A DNA stretch of 52,509 nt, from positions 1 to 52,509 of the IMG/VR virus record IMGVR_UViG_3300009124_000019. One strand, 5' to 3'. The notes beneath the pieces are model-generated. The model was not told where the DNA came from, ran no database searches, and was given only the letters and a program-made list of their open reading frames with translations. The DNA is from a virus. The translations under genes were made by a program, and so were the position numbers. Each line of letters begins with the position of its first letter. Positions within the stretch are counted from its first letter, which is position 1. Shown here in pieces: positions 44,064-51,274 of the stretch.

Positions 44064-44071
44064 TATTTATG
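44064..44071 (-). promoter_or_regulatory. T4-type late promoter (CATAAATA) for the 46-aa gene and gp25
   Basis: The minus strand reads CATAAATA 25 bp upstream of the GTG start. It overlaps the last codons and stop of the preceding 170-aa gene, the same arrangement seen before other structural genes. Confidence 0.75.
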
Positions 44072-44579
44072 GGCATTCCCAATGCTTGTTAGGACGCTCC
44101 CACCAGAAGTGTAAATCTTCCTTGGAATTGTCATAATAATGTGAAACAAAATCTGATTTGAATTTGCTTCCAACGTTTTCGTAGAGTGCTACTGAGTAAT
44201 AATTCTTATCAGTATACTTTTCCATGGATTTTGTGAGCCATGTATAGTTACCACCGCGAATTACACCTGCTTCAATTAGCACAAAATTCTCCCAGTCCAA
44301 AACCCAGTCAGCGTAATCAATCTCAAAGTTGATTCTGTAGGGTTTTTCGGATTCATCTGGGAAAGGTACATTTACTGCTTCAATATGAAAAATCTCACCA
44401 TCCATACTCAAAGCATGACTCAAATGCTGAGTCACAATACTGGAGTAGTCTGGTGAGACACAAAGAAAACAGGTTTTGTCAGGATGGATATCCAGATCCG
44501 CCATTTGCATCTGGTAGATCATCTTTTGTATTGCTGCCATCTCCTGATCCTGAGAGATGAATAGAATTTCCTTCTTCAT
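44067..44579 (-). CDS. Protein of unknown function (170 aa from the chosen start), possibly PRTase-like
   Basis: The frame reads MKKEILFISQDQEMAAIQKM from ATG at 44579; an ATG 36 bp upstream (MSIATSIRQ) would give 182 aa, and later ATGs (44540-44504) are also possible. No start has a good Shine-Dalgarno. The segment FVLIEAGVIRGGNYTWLTKS, preceded by acidic and aromatic residues, vaguely resembles the ribose-phosphate loop of phosphoribosyltransferases, and FLCVSPDYSSIV precedes it; I do not regard this as established. The first part overlaps the 82-aa gene by about 100 bp in a different frame. It lies between tail-tip and wedge genes, so a late role is possible, but nothing in the protein is clearly structural. 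Confidence 0.7.
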   Translation of the reverse strand: MKKEILFISQDQEMAAIQKMIYQMQMADLDIHPDKTCFLCVSPDYSSIVTQHLSHALSMDGEIFHIEAVNVPFPDESEKPYRINFEIDYADWVLDWENFVLIEAGVIRGGNYTWLTKSMEKYTDKNYYSVALYENVGSKFKSDFVSHYYDNSKEDLHFWWERPNKHWECP

Positions 44580-44727
44580 AACGATATGTTGGCGGATGGA
44601 AGTTGCAATACTCATTAAAGGTGATCTTCATCTCTTTGTGAGAGAGGTTGCAGTGGTCTGCTGCCTTAGGAAGATTCCATGTTGCAGACCAAAGCATTTC
44701 CATCGCTTTACGGGTTTCGGGTCTCAT
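44479..44727 (-). CDS. Small conserved-type protein (82 aa) with disordered tail
   Basis: Residues 1-50 form a compact helical segment (MRPETRKAMEMLWSATWNLP, then AADHCNLSHKEMKITFNEYC, HPPTY) that could be a small helix-turn-helix-like fold and resembles short proteins I recall from cyanophage late regions. Residues 52-82 are Gly/Ser/Asp-rich and probably disordered. The change in character coincides with the point (residue 50) where the downstream 170-aa gene begins in another frame. The ATG overlaps the stop of the 49-aa gene (ATGA), so it is translationally coupled. Function is unknown. Confidence 0.75.
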   Translation of the reverse strand: MRPETRKAMEMLWSATWNLPKAADHCNLSHKEMKITFNEYCNFHPPTYRYEEGNSIHLSGSGDGSNTKDDLPDANGGSGYPS

Positions 44728-44873
44728 CGACCCTGACCACGATAACGCTTCTTACTACCGTTTCTTGAGGTTGCGGAATATTTAGTATTCTTCGATGCCC
44801 CCTGTCTGGTGATCTTGGGTTTACCAGGCATAAAGTTGGTGCCTGAAATGCCGACTTTGCTTCGTGTTGCCAT
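44724..44873 (-). CDS. Small basic protein (49 aa)
   Basis: The frame reads MATRSKVGISGTNFMPGKPK and ends KKRYRGQGR. It is strongly basic, rich in Lys/Arg/Ser/Gly and probably unstructured. The start is supported by AAGGAG four bases upstream of the ATG, and the stop overlaps the next start (ATGA). It lies 18 bp after the PAAR-like gene. Basic Gly/Ser-rich proteins of this length occur next to tail genes in cyanophages; DNA or capsid binding would be a guess. Confidence 0.8.
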   Translation of the reverse strand: MATRSKVGISGTNFMPGKPKITRQGASKNTKYSATSRNGSKKRYRGQGR

Positions 44874-44891
44874 TTTGCTCCTTAAGGGACC

Positions 44892-45425
44892 TTAGGATGC
44901 TAGCACAGTTGGGGACCCATATGCAACCACTGAGGAGCATGGATATGAAAATCCAGGGAAACCCACTCCAAGAGGATCCAAGATACGAGCAACAGGGACT
45001 TTGAATGCATATGTTGTAAGTGTTGATGCTTGTACAACTCTTTCATGCCCCTTCCCACCTTGATCTTCTTTTGTCAACCGACTACACTCGATAGGTGTTG
45101 GTACTGGACACACGCTGTTACCACATGGGCACATATAAGTAATGATATTTGTACATGCTGAAATATGTGGTGAAAATGCATCACCATGAATCATAATCGG
45201 TGTACCATTCACAAGCACTGTCGCTCTTTTGACATTAACTGCCTGAAGGGGGATCAATGAAGTAGGTGGCCACCAACATGTAAAGTTTTTGATGTAAATC
45301 GAATATGGGATTGGTGGTGTTTTACATTTCTGCTCGGAATGGATTGTAGCAGGCAAACAAAGTCCATGTCCAGAGCAAGGCATACCATTCAATTGTGCTA
45401 CTGGTCTTAGAAATCCGTATGCCAT
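44892..45425 (-). CDS. PAAR-like tail-spike tip protein (177 aa)
   Basis: The N-terminal pattern MPCSGHGLCLPATIHSEQKC, followed at about residues 65-85 by RATVLVNGTPIMIHGDAFSP and HISACTN, matches PAAR-type proteins. These sharpen the membrane-puncturing spike and bind a metal through His/Cys residues (gp5.4 in T4). The protein has about a dozen Cys, including a CPCGNSVC cluster near residues 98-106 that could bind a metal. A second cyanophage-like tail (ARILDPLGVGFPGFS) ends the protein. Its ATG overlaps the stop of the 1,380-aa gene (TAATG), with GAGGA eight bases upstream. Its place just before the wedge genes supports a tip role. PAAR assignment is by motif layout, not by a literal Pro-Ala-Ala-Arg. 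Confidence 0.65.
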   Translation of the reverse strand: MAYGFLRPVAQLNGMPCSGHGLCLPATIHSEQKCKTPPIPYSIYIKNFTCWWPPTSLIPLQAVNVKRATVLVNGTPIMIHGDAFSPHISACTNIITYMCPCGNSVCPVPTPIECSRLTKEDQGGKGHERVVQASTLTTYAFKVPVARILDPLGVGFPGFSYPCSSVVAYGSPTVLAS

Positions 45426-48400
45426 TACAAGTCCTCATTGATTTTTGTTTGCCTGGTTTCATCAGGACGAGCAACATCACATTCGGTGAAGTATGGGTTG
45501 CCATAGTTGTCTATGGCATTACTTAGTGCCTGAATCGATCCTGTTAACCAATTCCTAACTCGCATAGTACCGTTAATAGGTCCTATATTCATAACTTTAT
45601 AGTTTTCTCCTTTTGGCTCATCGATCCTAGTGGGATCGATTGCAATAGATGCATCACTAACATATTCGAGACCAACACATGGAGGAATATTTACGCTTGG
45701 TTGAATGAGGAAACTCAGGAATCCTCCAAAGATAGGATTAGAAGCATTATTAGCGCAATCGTTGCAGAATGGATTATATACTCCTGTTGGTGCTTGGTGT
45801 GCTCCCTCAAAAGCAAATCCACCACCTGCTGCTGGTCCAGGTCCTGTGATCTCCCAGAAGCGTTTACCAGGGATTGGGTTGCCATTTACATCCCACCCAC
45901 AATAAACGTCCAGAGGGGCGTCTGAGGGCGCTCCTGAGGCACGTACATACTTGTCCCAGCAGTCATGGACAGGCACGTTGTTATTAGGACAATCAACTTG
46001 GAATGATGTCCATGGTCCACTATCACCTGAATCTGGATTATCTGTAGTAGTTGTACTAGTTGTGGATTCTCCAGTCGCTGGGTCTGTAGTAGTTGTAGTT
46101 TCTGTAGTTTGGTAAATCCAACTCCAAGTAGTTGATCCAGCATCAGGGGTGTGACTTGTCAAATTATCACATAACCAAAGACCAAACTGCTCACCTTCAC
46201 TATAACCCGATCGGTTATAGTCAAAGGTATTCTCTTCCAACCCGACTGGCACATAAATGATGTCATCTTCATCATTAGGATCACGATAACAGCGACCTTT
46301 ATACCCACCCCGTGAGCATCCCCATGTCCGATATCCAGAATTGCCTCCAGGAAGTTTTCTGGAAGGGGTCAATTTGGGTTTTTGAAAGGCACTTAAGAAA
46401 TCCATGAAGTCGTCACCCATAGATCCTGTAGTTCTACCCTCAACTTGGATGCCAACAACGAATTCTGCCTCTTGTACATCAGATGCACAGTACTTGTAAG
46501 GCAAATATCCGAAAGCACGCTCTTTTGTGAGCTTTCTACTCGCTTGAATCTCGTCCAAAATCGTAGATCCCGCCTCAGTAGTGCTCATATAAGCACAAGG
46601 CATGTCAAACCAGCGCCCAATACTGATAATATCGGGTTGACCCATCGAAATACACCTCTGTTTGTTGAATCCACCGTAAACATGCGATGTTGTTTCTTGA
46701 TATTGGTCAACTTGAGCCGCTGCTTTGTACAATTCAGGCATAATTTGCGCCTCATAGTCCCGAATTGGCTCATTGATCTTGGAAATTTCGCTAAAAAAGT
46801 CCTCTTTGGGCAATGCGTCGAGGATATTTCCTCTTCCAGTCACTTCTAAACAGTTTGGAGGGAGATCAAAGCACAATTTTGTCTCATTATTCTCATCAAC
46901 TTGCGCGATTCTGATGTAACTATCAGGTGCAAACGCTCTTTGGGGCTCTTTGATTGAGTCAATACCTAGTTTTGCGATCTGTGCCATATTCATACTGGCA
47001 AAACCTGCGGCACCATTGGCAGCAGACTCGTCAGAAAACGCATTTTCAAAGTTTCTACCGCCAGTATCAAACTCAGATGTGGTAAAAGTACCTGTTGCAT
47101 TGATACCAGACCCAAATTTGGGTGGTTGATAGGTGCCATACCGTGCCCCTTGCGCTGTAGGTTGGGTATATTGGAATGCATCTGAGATATTTTGAGAGGT
47201 TTTTACCAATTCTTCCTCACCTTTATCAGGTCCAGTGTATTCAATAAACTCTGGATCACTCACAAACACCTGTGGAGGTTGCTTTCTGGAGTATCCTGCA
47301 CCACCATCGATGATTCTAACCTCATCAATACCACCATTTGCATCAAATTTAGAGATCTCTAGCTTCGCAGTGCGGAGCTTAAACTTAGTTTCATCATGAT
47401 TGATGGGATAATCGACAGCACCACTGATAGCACCAGCTGCAATCTGCACATCTCGCGCTGGATCATCACCTGTATTGAGTGTTTCTGTGAATCCAATTGC
47501 CTCTTCTATAGAAGAATCCTCCTTAATGAGGTCTTCTAGGTGCTCAGTAACATCAGTTGCACTGAAATCCTCCATCACTCTGGGACAAACTACACTAATT
47601 TGTGCCTTTGGACGTGATGTACTACCGTCTGGAGCTCTTACTTCACTACCATCATGGTATCCACGACCATTATTGATGATCTCAACGTCATAAACTGCGC
47701 CTTCATCATCAACCAAAGCCTTGATTATCGCTGCATCGAGTGTGCGATTGGGGACAAGTGCTCTTGGAGAGAGCTCAACTTTGTAATATGACACCTTTTT
47801 GGGGAATTCATACACTCCAGCAAAGGCACATTTGTCGCCAATGCCTGGTCCAGAGAGTACTTTCATCCGAGCACCATCATCTGACTCGAATTCTTCCTCA
47901 TAATCGAAGTCACTTCCATCGCCCATGAGCTCCATCATGCCACATTTGAGCTCATCACCGAAGTAAAACACACTAACGATATCCCAACCGTTAATTTTCT
48001 CCCCTCTATTGAAGTCTCCGTCCCGTGTTAGGTAACGGAAAAGGATTCTAGGGGTCGTAGTATCGAATGTCCAGAAGGATTCGTTGATACCTTTGCTAGA
48101 TTTGTTGGTTAATTTGATCTTAGTCCGCGTAGTTTCCCAAGAATCGTCGCGAATTTGATAGAAATGCGAATAGTTATGGTAGTTTGCTTTGCAACATGGT
48201 GATTGCCTGGTCCCACCAGCACCACCACCCGATGTATCATCCGTAGTGCATGTCGTATTGGGGCAACATGGTTTGTCATTCAGTCGATATTGGATACCAA
48301 AGACTGGTCCATTGAATGGAGTACTCGTATCATAGAGATAATACAGGAATTGAGAATCATAAGAGTCTTCAAATCCAAGGAATTTTGGCACTGCTGCTTT

Positions 48401-49567
48401 GATAGACGCATTCAGTCCATACAACCATTCAAAGTTTGCTTGCTCATTGGCAATACTGACGCCACCTTCTGGCTCATGACCCCATGACGCAACATTAGGT
48501 GCTCCAGGATCCATCTCACCAAAGATATCATATTTTCGTAGTGCCTGGTTGAAACAAGGATTACCACCTCTGTTATAAACTCTCCAACTGAAAACACAGT
48601 CATAACCATCACCTGTCTGATAGTTATACCAAGCAGTCTTATCTACACACTGACCCGTGGGACCAATCTTAGCAACGTCTCTAATAACCTGCCTAGGGGC
48701 GTCACCAGGATTTGATCCAAATACCCAACACAAGATACCCTGATAATCATATTCTTCACCACGAGGATCCTTACAATCTGCAGGTCCATCACCACCACTG
48801 TTACCTGTCTCTAGGTTTACTTCATCCTCTGGTCTAATAGTATAGAAGTTATCAATGTCTATACCACTACTAGCATTCATGCTACCGTAGCGATAGTGAT
48901 AAAGAGGAAAGATATTATCTGCCTGCTCTGATCCTGCCCAGTCTAAGGCATCGTTGTAACTACCAAAGGCATATCCTAAGGTATAGCATTCATAGTACTT
49001 ACCTTGACCGCAACCAACATTACCACCATAGTCACTAGGATCTGAATTATCACCAAAGGTGAGCATACAGTCATCAGGCCAATATGAAAACCATACCTTT
49101 AATGGCTCTGCACCAGAGATATAGTTATTATCATCGTCTTGAGGACCTCTGTTGTGCAGAGTATGGAATACAGGTCCACCACTCCGTGGCTCTTTGTTGT
49201 ATCCATCTGCAACTTCTTTCCAGTTTTCATTCTCACACCCCATATCCCTATCAGTGATACTAGGGTTATTGGAATATCTGTGATCACGCTTCTCACCACG
49301 CAAGAAACGATACACAGGTCCCTTGGTAGCGCAACCTTCTACACAACCAGGATCTTGATCACCAATATAATGTACTTCGTCCTTGCCCAATGGCATACTA
49401 CCAGGACCACCAGACTCAAACGTAATGTAATAGTCTGTGCCAGTACCTAGATTATAATCACCATTTTCATACTTACTGGATGCTGGTCGCTCCCATTTTT
49501 TAGTAAACCCTGCACCACTCAATGGGTTGGGGAAACTTCTTGCTGTTTCAATGATGTACGCGACCAT
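45425..49567 (-). CDS. Cysteine-rich virion structural protein (1380 aa)
   Basis: No enzyme motif is recognised. Residues about 70-340 contain several units of the type VYRFLRGEKRDHRYSNN, LYHYRYGSM...DNFYTIRPEDE and YQGILCWVFGSNPGDAPRQV, which resemble the DUF5648-type repeat (lYRf...dHFYT...Gi.wyv). Residues 660-830 contain two GxGY units (EIINNGRGYHDGSEV; RIIDGGAGYSRKQPP). Near the end, Thr-rich TTETTTTTDPATGESTTST (about 1150-1170) is a linker. The protein has about 40 cysteines, very many for a virion protein. It lies between a coiled-coil gene and the PAAR-like gene, so it may be a spike or hub-associated protein; it is not recognisably gp5. A late promoter (CTAAATAA) is 25 bp upstream. 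Confidence 0.85.
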   Translation of the reverse strand: MVAYIIETARSFPNPLSGAGFTKKWERPASSKYENGDYNLGTGTDYYITFESGGPGSMPLGKDEVHYIGDQDPGCVEGCATKGPVYRFLRGEKRDHRYSNNPSITDRDMGCENENWKEVADGYNKEPRSGGPVFHTLHNRGPQDDDNNYISGAEPLKVWFSYWPDDCMLTFGDNSDPSDYGGNVGCGQGKYYECYTLGYAFGSYNDALDWAGSEQADNIFPLYHYRYGSMNASSGIDIDNFYTIRPEDEVNLETGNSGGDGPADCKDPRGEEYDYQGILCWVFGSNPGDAPRQVIRDVAKIGPTGQCVDKTAWYNYQTGDGYDCVFSWRVYNRGGNPCFNQALRKYDIFGEMDPGAPNVASWGHEPEGGVSIANEQANFEWLYGLNASIKAAVPKFLGFEDSYDSQFLYYLYDTSTPFNGPVFGIQYRLNDKPCCPNTTCTTDDTSGGGAGGTRQSPCCKANYHNYSHFYQIRDDSWETTRTKIKLTNKSSKGINESFWTFDTTTPRILFRYLTRDGDFNRGEKINGWDIVSVFYFGDELKCGMMELMGDGSDFDYEEEFESDDGARMKVLSGPGIGDKCAFAGVYEFPKKVSYYKVELSPRALVPNRTLDAAIIKALVDDEGAVYDVEIINNGRGYHDGSEVRAPDGSTSRPKAQISVVCPRVMEDFSATDVTEHLEDLIKEDSSIEEAIGFTETLNTGDDPARDVQIAAGAISGAVDYPINHDETKFKLRTAKLEISKFDANGGIDEVRIIDGGAGYSRKQPPQVFVSDPEFIEYTGPDKGEEELVKTSQNISDAFQYTQPTAQGARYGTYQPPKFGSGINATGTFTTSEFDTGGRNFENAFSDESAANGAAGFASMNMAQIAKLGIDSIKEPQRAFAPDSYIRIAQVDENNETKLCFDLPPNCLEVTGRGNILDALPKEDFFSEISKINEPIRDYEAQIMPELYKAAAQVDQYQETTSHVYGGFNKQRCISMGQPDIISIGRWFDMPCAYMSTTEAGSTILDEIQASRKLTKERAFGYLPYKYCASDVQEAEFVVGIQVEGRTTGSMGDDFMDFLSAFQKPKLTPSRKLPGGNSGYRTWGCSRGGYKGRCYRDPNDEDDIIYVPVGLEENTFDYNRSGYSEGEQFGLWLCDNLTSHTPDAGSTTWSWIYQTTETTTTTDPATGESTTSTTTTDNPDSGDSGPWTSFQVDCPNNNVPVHDCWDKYVRASGAPSDAPLDVYCGWDVNGNPIPGKRFWEITGPGPAAGGGFAFEGAHQAPTGVYNPFCNDCANNASNPIFGGFLSFLIQPSVNIPPCVGLEYVSDASIAIDPTRIDEPKGENYKVMNIGPINGTMRVRNWLTGSIQALSNAIDNYGNPYFTECDVARPDETRQTKINEDL

Positions 49568-49575
49568 TTACATGA

Positions 49576-49869
49576 TTAACTATCTTCCAGTTTATTTAGA
49601 CGGTCTTTCGTGCAATCACGCTCTCCCTCTAAAGTCCCAATACGATCGTAGATATTATCAAGTAACTCTTTGAGATTAGAGTAATGCTCTGTCTCTGGAA
49701 TCTTATACTTGATCATGTCAGGACCAGGAGGCGGAATTTTTTGCACTGCTTGCTCCAATCGTGTTACACGCTCGGTCAATTGTACAATTGCCTTACTTAA
49801 ATTCTCAAATCCCCAATTGACATATTCCTCCATGGAATTAAAACTTTGGGGTTGCTGATCTTCACTCAT
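49576..49869 (-). CDS. Coiled-coil protein (97 aa), unknown function
   Basis: Residues 15-45 (NWGFENLSKAIVQLTERVTR) and 60-97 (YSNLKELLDNIYDRIGTLEG) show heptad-type leucines separated by a Pro-rich hinge (KIPPPGPDMIKYKIPETEHY). Such a two-helix arrangement suits an oligomeric adaptor. It lies 8 bp before the 1,380-aa gene, and its 3' end contains that gene's late promoter. No strong Shine-Dalgarno is seen before its ATG. It may help assembly of the adjacent large protein, from context only. Confidence 0.8.
   Translation of the reverse strand: MSEDQQPQSFNSMEEYVNWGFENLSKAIVQLTERVTRLEQAVQKIPPPGPDMIKYKIPETEHYSNLKELLDNIYDRIGTLEGERDCTKDRLNKLEDS
49592..49599 (-). promoter_or_regulatory. Late promoter variant (CTAAATAA) for the 1380-aa gene
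   Basis: The minus strand reads CTAAATAA inside the 3' end of the 97-aa gene, 25 bp upstream of the ATG at 49567. The 25-bp spacing equals that of the gp8 and 46-aa promoters. Confidence 0.6.
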
Positions 49870-49901
49870 AGTTAAACGCCGTTTTTTGCTTCGCGATTTT
49901 T

Positions 49902-50066
49902 TTACGACTCTGCTTTTCTAAGAATTACAGCACCGTCGATATCCTCGGACCAATCTAACTCAGTCCCCTCTGCCCATCCCATCTCATCCAGTAACTCATC
50001 AGGGAGTGTGATAAAACATTCCCCATGCTCATCTACCTCTACATCAAGTACATACCTCTTACTCAT
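49902..50066 (-). CDS. AbrB/SpoVT-type small protein (54 aa)
   Basis: The start ATG at 50066 gives MSKRYVLDVEVDEHGECFIT, LPDELLDEMGWAEGTELDW and a short tail. The pattern (Y.L.V..D..G...I.LP.ELL.E.GW.EG..L.W) is the SpoVT/AbrB swapped-hairpin fold, which often binds DNA as a dimer. A frame upstream allows 133 aa, but the extra residues do not look like the family and start within the 342-bp gap. The palindromes in that gap would be natural targets if it is a regulator; this is inference. No Shine-Dalgarno is visible at the chosen start. Confidence 0.75.
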   Translation of the reverse strand: MSKRYVLDVEVDEHGECFITLPDELLDEMGWAEGTELDWSEDIDGAVILRKAES

Positions 50067-50214
50067 AACACTATTTCGGTCTACACGAGTATGTAGTGTT
50101 TTAAATACTTTGAAAGGATATAAGAGGGTTTGCCTAGAAACACTCATGACTCTCAGTATACCCGCCTTACAGGCGATCCTGAGCGTCTCTGAGAGGGTTA
50201 TGGCAATATATGAT

Positions 50215-50256
50215 AACTGCTCCCACGAGGTCGTTGTGTAAACCTGGGGAGCAGTT
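50215..50256. repeat. Inverted repeat, 10-bp arms, 22-bp loop
   Basis: AACTGCTCCC at 50215-50224 pairs perfectly with GGGAGCAGTT at 50247-50256. On the plus strand the right arm runs into TTTTG, on the minus strand into AT-rich sequence with no T-run. It could be a weak plus-strand terminator or an RNA structure in a minus-strand leader. Confidence 0.65.
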
Positions 50257-50313
50257 TTGTAACCTGGGAATTTTTTTTCAGAGGGGGGGACCCGAAGTTT
50301 CATTTGATTTCAG

Positions 50314-50327
50314 TCGAGATATCTCGA
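50314..50327. repeat. Perfect 14-bp palindrome (operator-like)
   Basis: TCGAGATATCTCGA is identical on both strands. It lies in the gap upstream of the AbrB-like gene, about 80 bp downstream of the 75-aa gene. It looks like a binding site for a dimeric regulator. Confidence 0.6.
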
Positions 50328-50408
50328 AGTCGATGTGATACTTTTGTAGGTTAGGGAAGTAGGCGTTTTTAATATACCCGCTTCGCGGTAACACATAACA
50401 CGCATGAA

Positions 50409-50636
50409 TTAACTGCTCTCAGTGTCACCTACCTCTACATCATAGCACATACCCTCAGCGATGAAATAATCACATAGTGGTTGATACTGTGTGAGGTAAT
50501 CATCTAGATCTAAGTCTATTAAACTCTGTGCTAGTTTGACTTGCTCATCTGGTGGTAAATGACCCTCATCATATAGATCTAAGAGTATTTCTAGTTGTTG
50601 TGGAATAGATGCAATCTTTGCTCCGTAGGATGTCAT
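50409..50636 (-). CDS. Small acidic protein (75 aa), unknown function
   Basis: The frame reads MTSYGAKIASIPQQLEILLD and DLDLDDYLTQYQPLCDYFIA. It is acidic and mostly helical, and probably globular. It starts four bases after GGAGG and overlaps the stop of the 55-aa gene (ATGA), so translation is coupled. It is the last gene of the small-gene chain before the 342-bp gap. No motif is recognised. Confidence 0.8.
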   Translation of the reverse strand: MTSYGAKIASIPQQLEILLDLYDEGHLPPDEQVKLAQSLIDLDLDDYLTQYQPLCDYFIAEGMCYDVEVGDTESS

Positions 50637-50800
50637 TGTGCCTCCGAATACTGTCGTGCATCATTGATTGCTTGCTCTCGTGATTTGAATGGACCATACT
50701 TAGGACAACCGTCATAATCGTATGCCCAAAAGTACTTCCTACCCTTGTCCCATAGTTTAACATCAACGGGAGGAGTGGTGGTGAGAGTGATAGTTTTCAT
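50633..50800 (-). CDS. Small protein (55 aa), unknown function
   Basis: The frame reads MKTITLTTTPPVDVKLWDKG, then FWAYDYDGCPKYGPFKSREQ and AINDARQYSEAQ. The KYGPFKSREQAINDA part is like a short sequence fold in many small phage proteins that place a beta-hairpin before a helix. GGAG lies seven bases upstream and the ATG overlaps the stop of the 37-aa gene (ATGA). It ends with an overlap onto the 75-aa gene. This is real by coupling and Shine-Dalgarno, although it is short; function is unknown. Confidence 0.75.
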   Translation of the reverse strand: MKTITLTTTPPVDVKLWDKGRKYFWAYDYDGCPKYGPFKSREQAINDARQYSEAQ

Positions 50801-50910
50801 TCGTAATCTCCAGAATAGGTGTCAGCGAGTGTTTCGGTAGTTAGGTCATCATACTCGGGGATATCATCCTCTAGCATGTCATCAATCCAATCATTGTCAA
50901 TCTCATTCAT
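50797..50910 (-). CDS. Very small acidic protein (37 aa), unknown function
   Basis: The frame reads MNEIDNDWIDDMLEDDIPEY, then DDLTTETLADTYSGDYE. It has about 13 Asp/Glu residues and only neutral rest, so it is strongly acidic. AGAGGAA lies nine bases before the ATG. Its start overlaps the stop of the 61-aa gene (TGATG) and its stop overlaps the next start, so it is one link in a coupled chain. Such acidic peptides in phage early regions may bind host proteins; I have no direct evidence. Confidence 0.65.
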   Translation of the reverse strand: MNEIDNDWIDDMLEDDIPEYDDLTTETLADTYSGDYE

Positions 50911-51095
50911 CAGTTAGATTCCTCTTGATTGTGATCACTACTCATGTTGCGTTGTTGATACTTACCTGTGGAAAAGTTGTCCTCATAGGTATCACTGTAG
51001 TCTCGCTTATTCTTGCCGAATTGCTGACGCTTCTCCCTAATGGATTTGGGTCGTCGTGAGTTATGCAAATCGTTGCGCTTATAGGTGCGTCCCAT
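50910..51095 (-). CDS. Small basic protein (61 aa), unknown function
   Basis: The frame reads MGRTYKRNDLHNSRRPKSIR and continues EKRQQFGKNKRDYSDTYEDN. It is rich in Arg/Lys/Asn/Gln, with no hydrophobic core, so it is probably disordered and might bind nucleic acid. It is first in the four-gene chain that ends at the 75-aa gene. The -10 of the sigma70-type promoter at 51139-51167 is 44 bp upstream of its ATG. No Shine-Dalgarno is visible. Function is unknown. Confidence 0.75.
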   Translation of the reverse strand: MGRTYKRNDLHNSRRPKSIREKRQQFGKNKRDYSDTYEDNFSTGKYQQRNMSSDHNQEESN

Positions 51096-51138
51096 TGTTA
51101 GTTAGATGATGGAAGTAGGGTGAGTTGATTACCTAGTA

Positions 51139-51167
51139 ATAATGCCACATTTTGGCACTATTGTCAA
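51139..51167 (-). promoter_or_regulatory. Sigma70-type promoter with an inverted repeat in the spacer
   Basis: The minus strand reads TTGACA, 17 bp, CATTAT, 44 bp upstream of the 61-aa ATG. TGCCA...TGGCA arms lie mostly within the spacer (51143-51157). It would be read by host RNA polymerase early in infection, and the arms could bind a repressor. Confidence 0.7.
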
Positions 51168-51248
51168 CTGGTCTGTGAGGGTTTGTGTAGTGTCCTGGGA
51201 GATGTTGTCAAAAAAATCCTCTTGTGCTACGGTCTAAGGTAACTATAA

Positions 51249-51271
51249 CTCCGTAGATATAATTCTCGGAG
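51249..51271. repeat. Short inverted repeat next to late promoter
   Basis: CTCCG (51249-51253) pairs with CGGAG (51267-51271) around a 13-nt AT-rich loop. It begins just downstream of the late box at 51275-51282 in the direction of transcription, so it could form a 5' hairpin in that transcript. Confidence 0.4.
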
Positions 51272-51274
51272 GTA

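Larger units (their letters stand above)
50067..50408. other. 342-bp intergenic region with palindromes
   Basis: It contains no convincing gene. It holds a 14-bp palindrome (50314-50327), a 10-bp-stem inverted repeat (50215-50256), a G-run (50282-50289) next to a T-run, a repeated AACCTGGG(G) word, and two copies of GCGGGTATA on the minus strand (near 50155-50165 and 50373-50381), each beside a short hairpin (CGCC/GGCG; CCGC/GCGG). The TATACT/TATATT in the latter could be -10 boxes, but no good -35 is present. Confidence 0.6.

Noticed and set aside
49872-49906. Terminator after the AbrB-like gene
   Set aside because: T/A-runs flank TCGCGA but there is no proper GC stem followed by a T-run on the minus strand.
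50215-50256. Intrinsic terminator on the plus strand
   Set aside because: The stem is good, but the loop is long, the T-run is short, and no plus-strand gene exists to end. Kept only as an inverted repeat.
50147-50303. N-terminal extension of the AbrB-like gene (to 133 aa)
   Set aside because: The extra residues do not fit the family, and they cross the palindromic gap; the ATG at 50066 gives the usual 54-aa family length.
50569-50766. 65-aa minus-strand frame
   Set aside because: It overlaps the 55-aa and 75-aa genes in another frame, which have Shine-Dalgarno sites and stop/start coupling.
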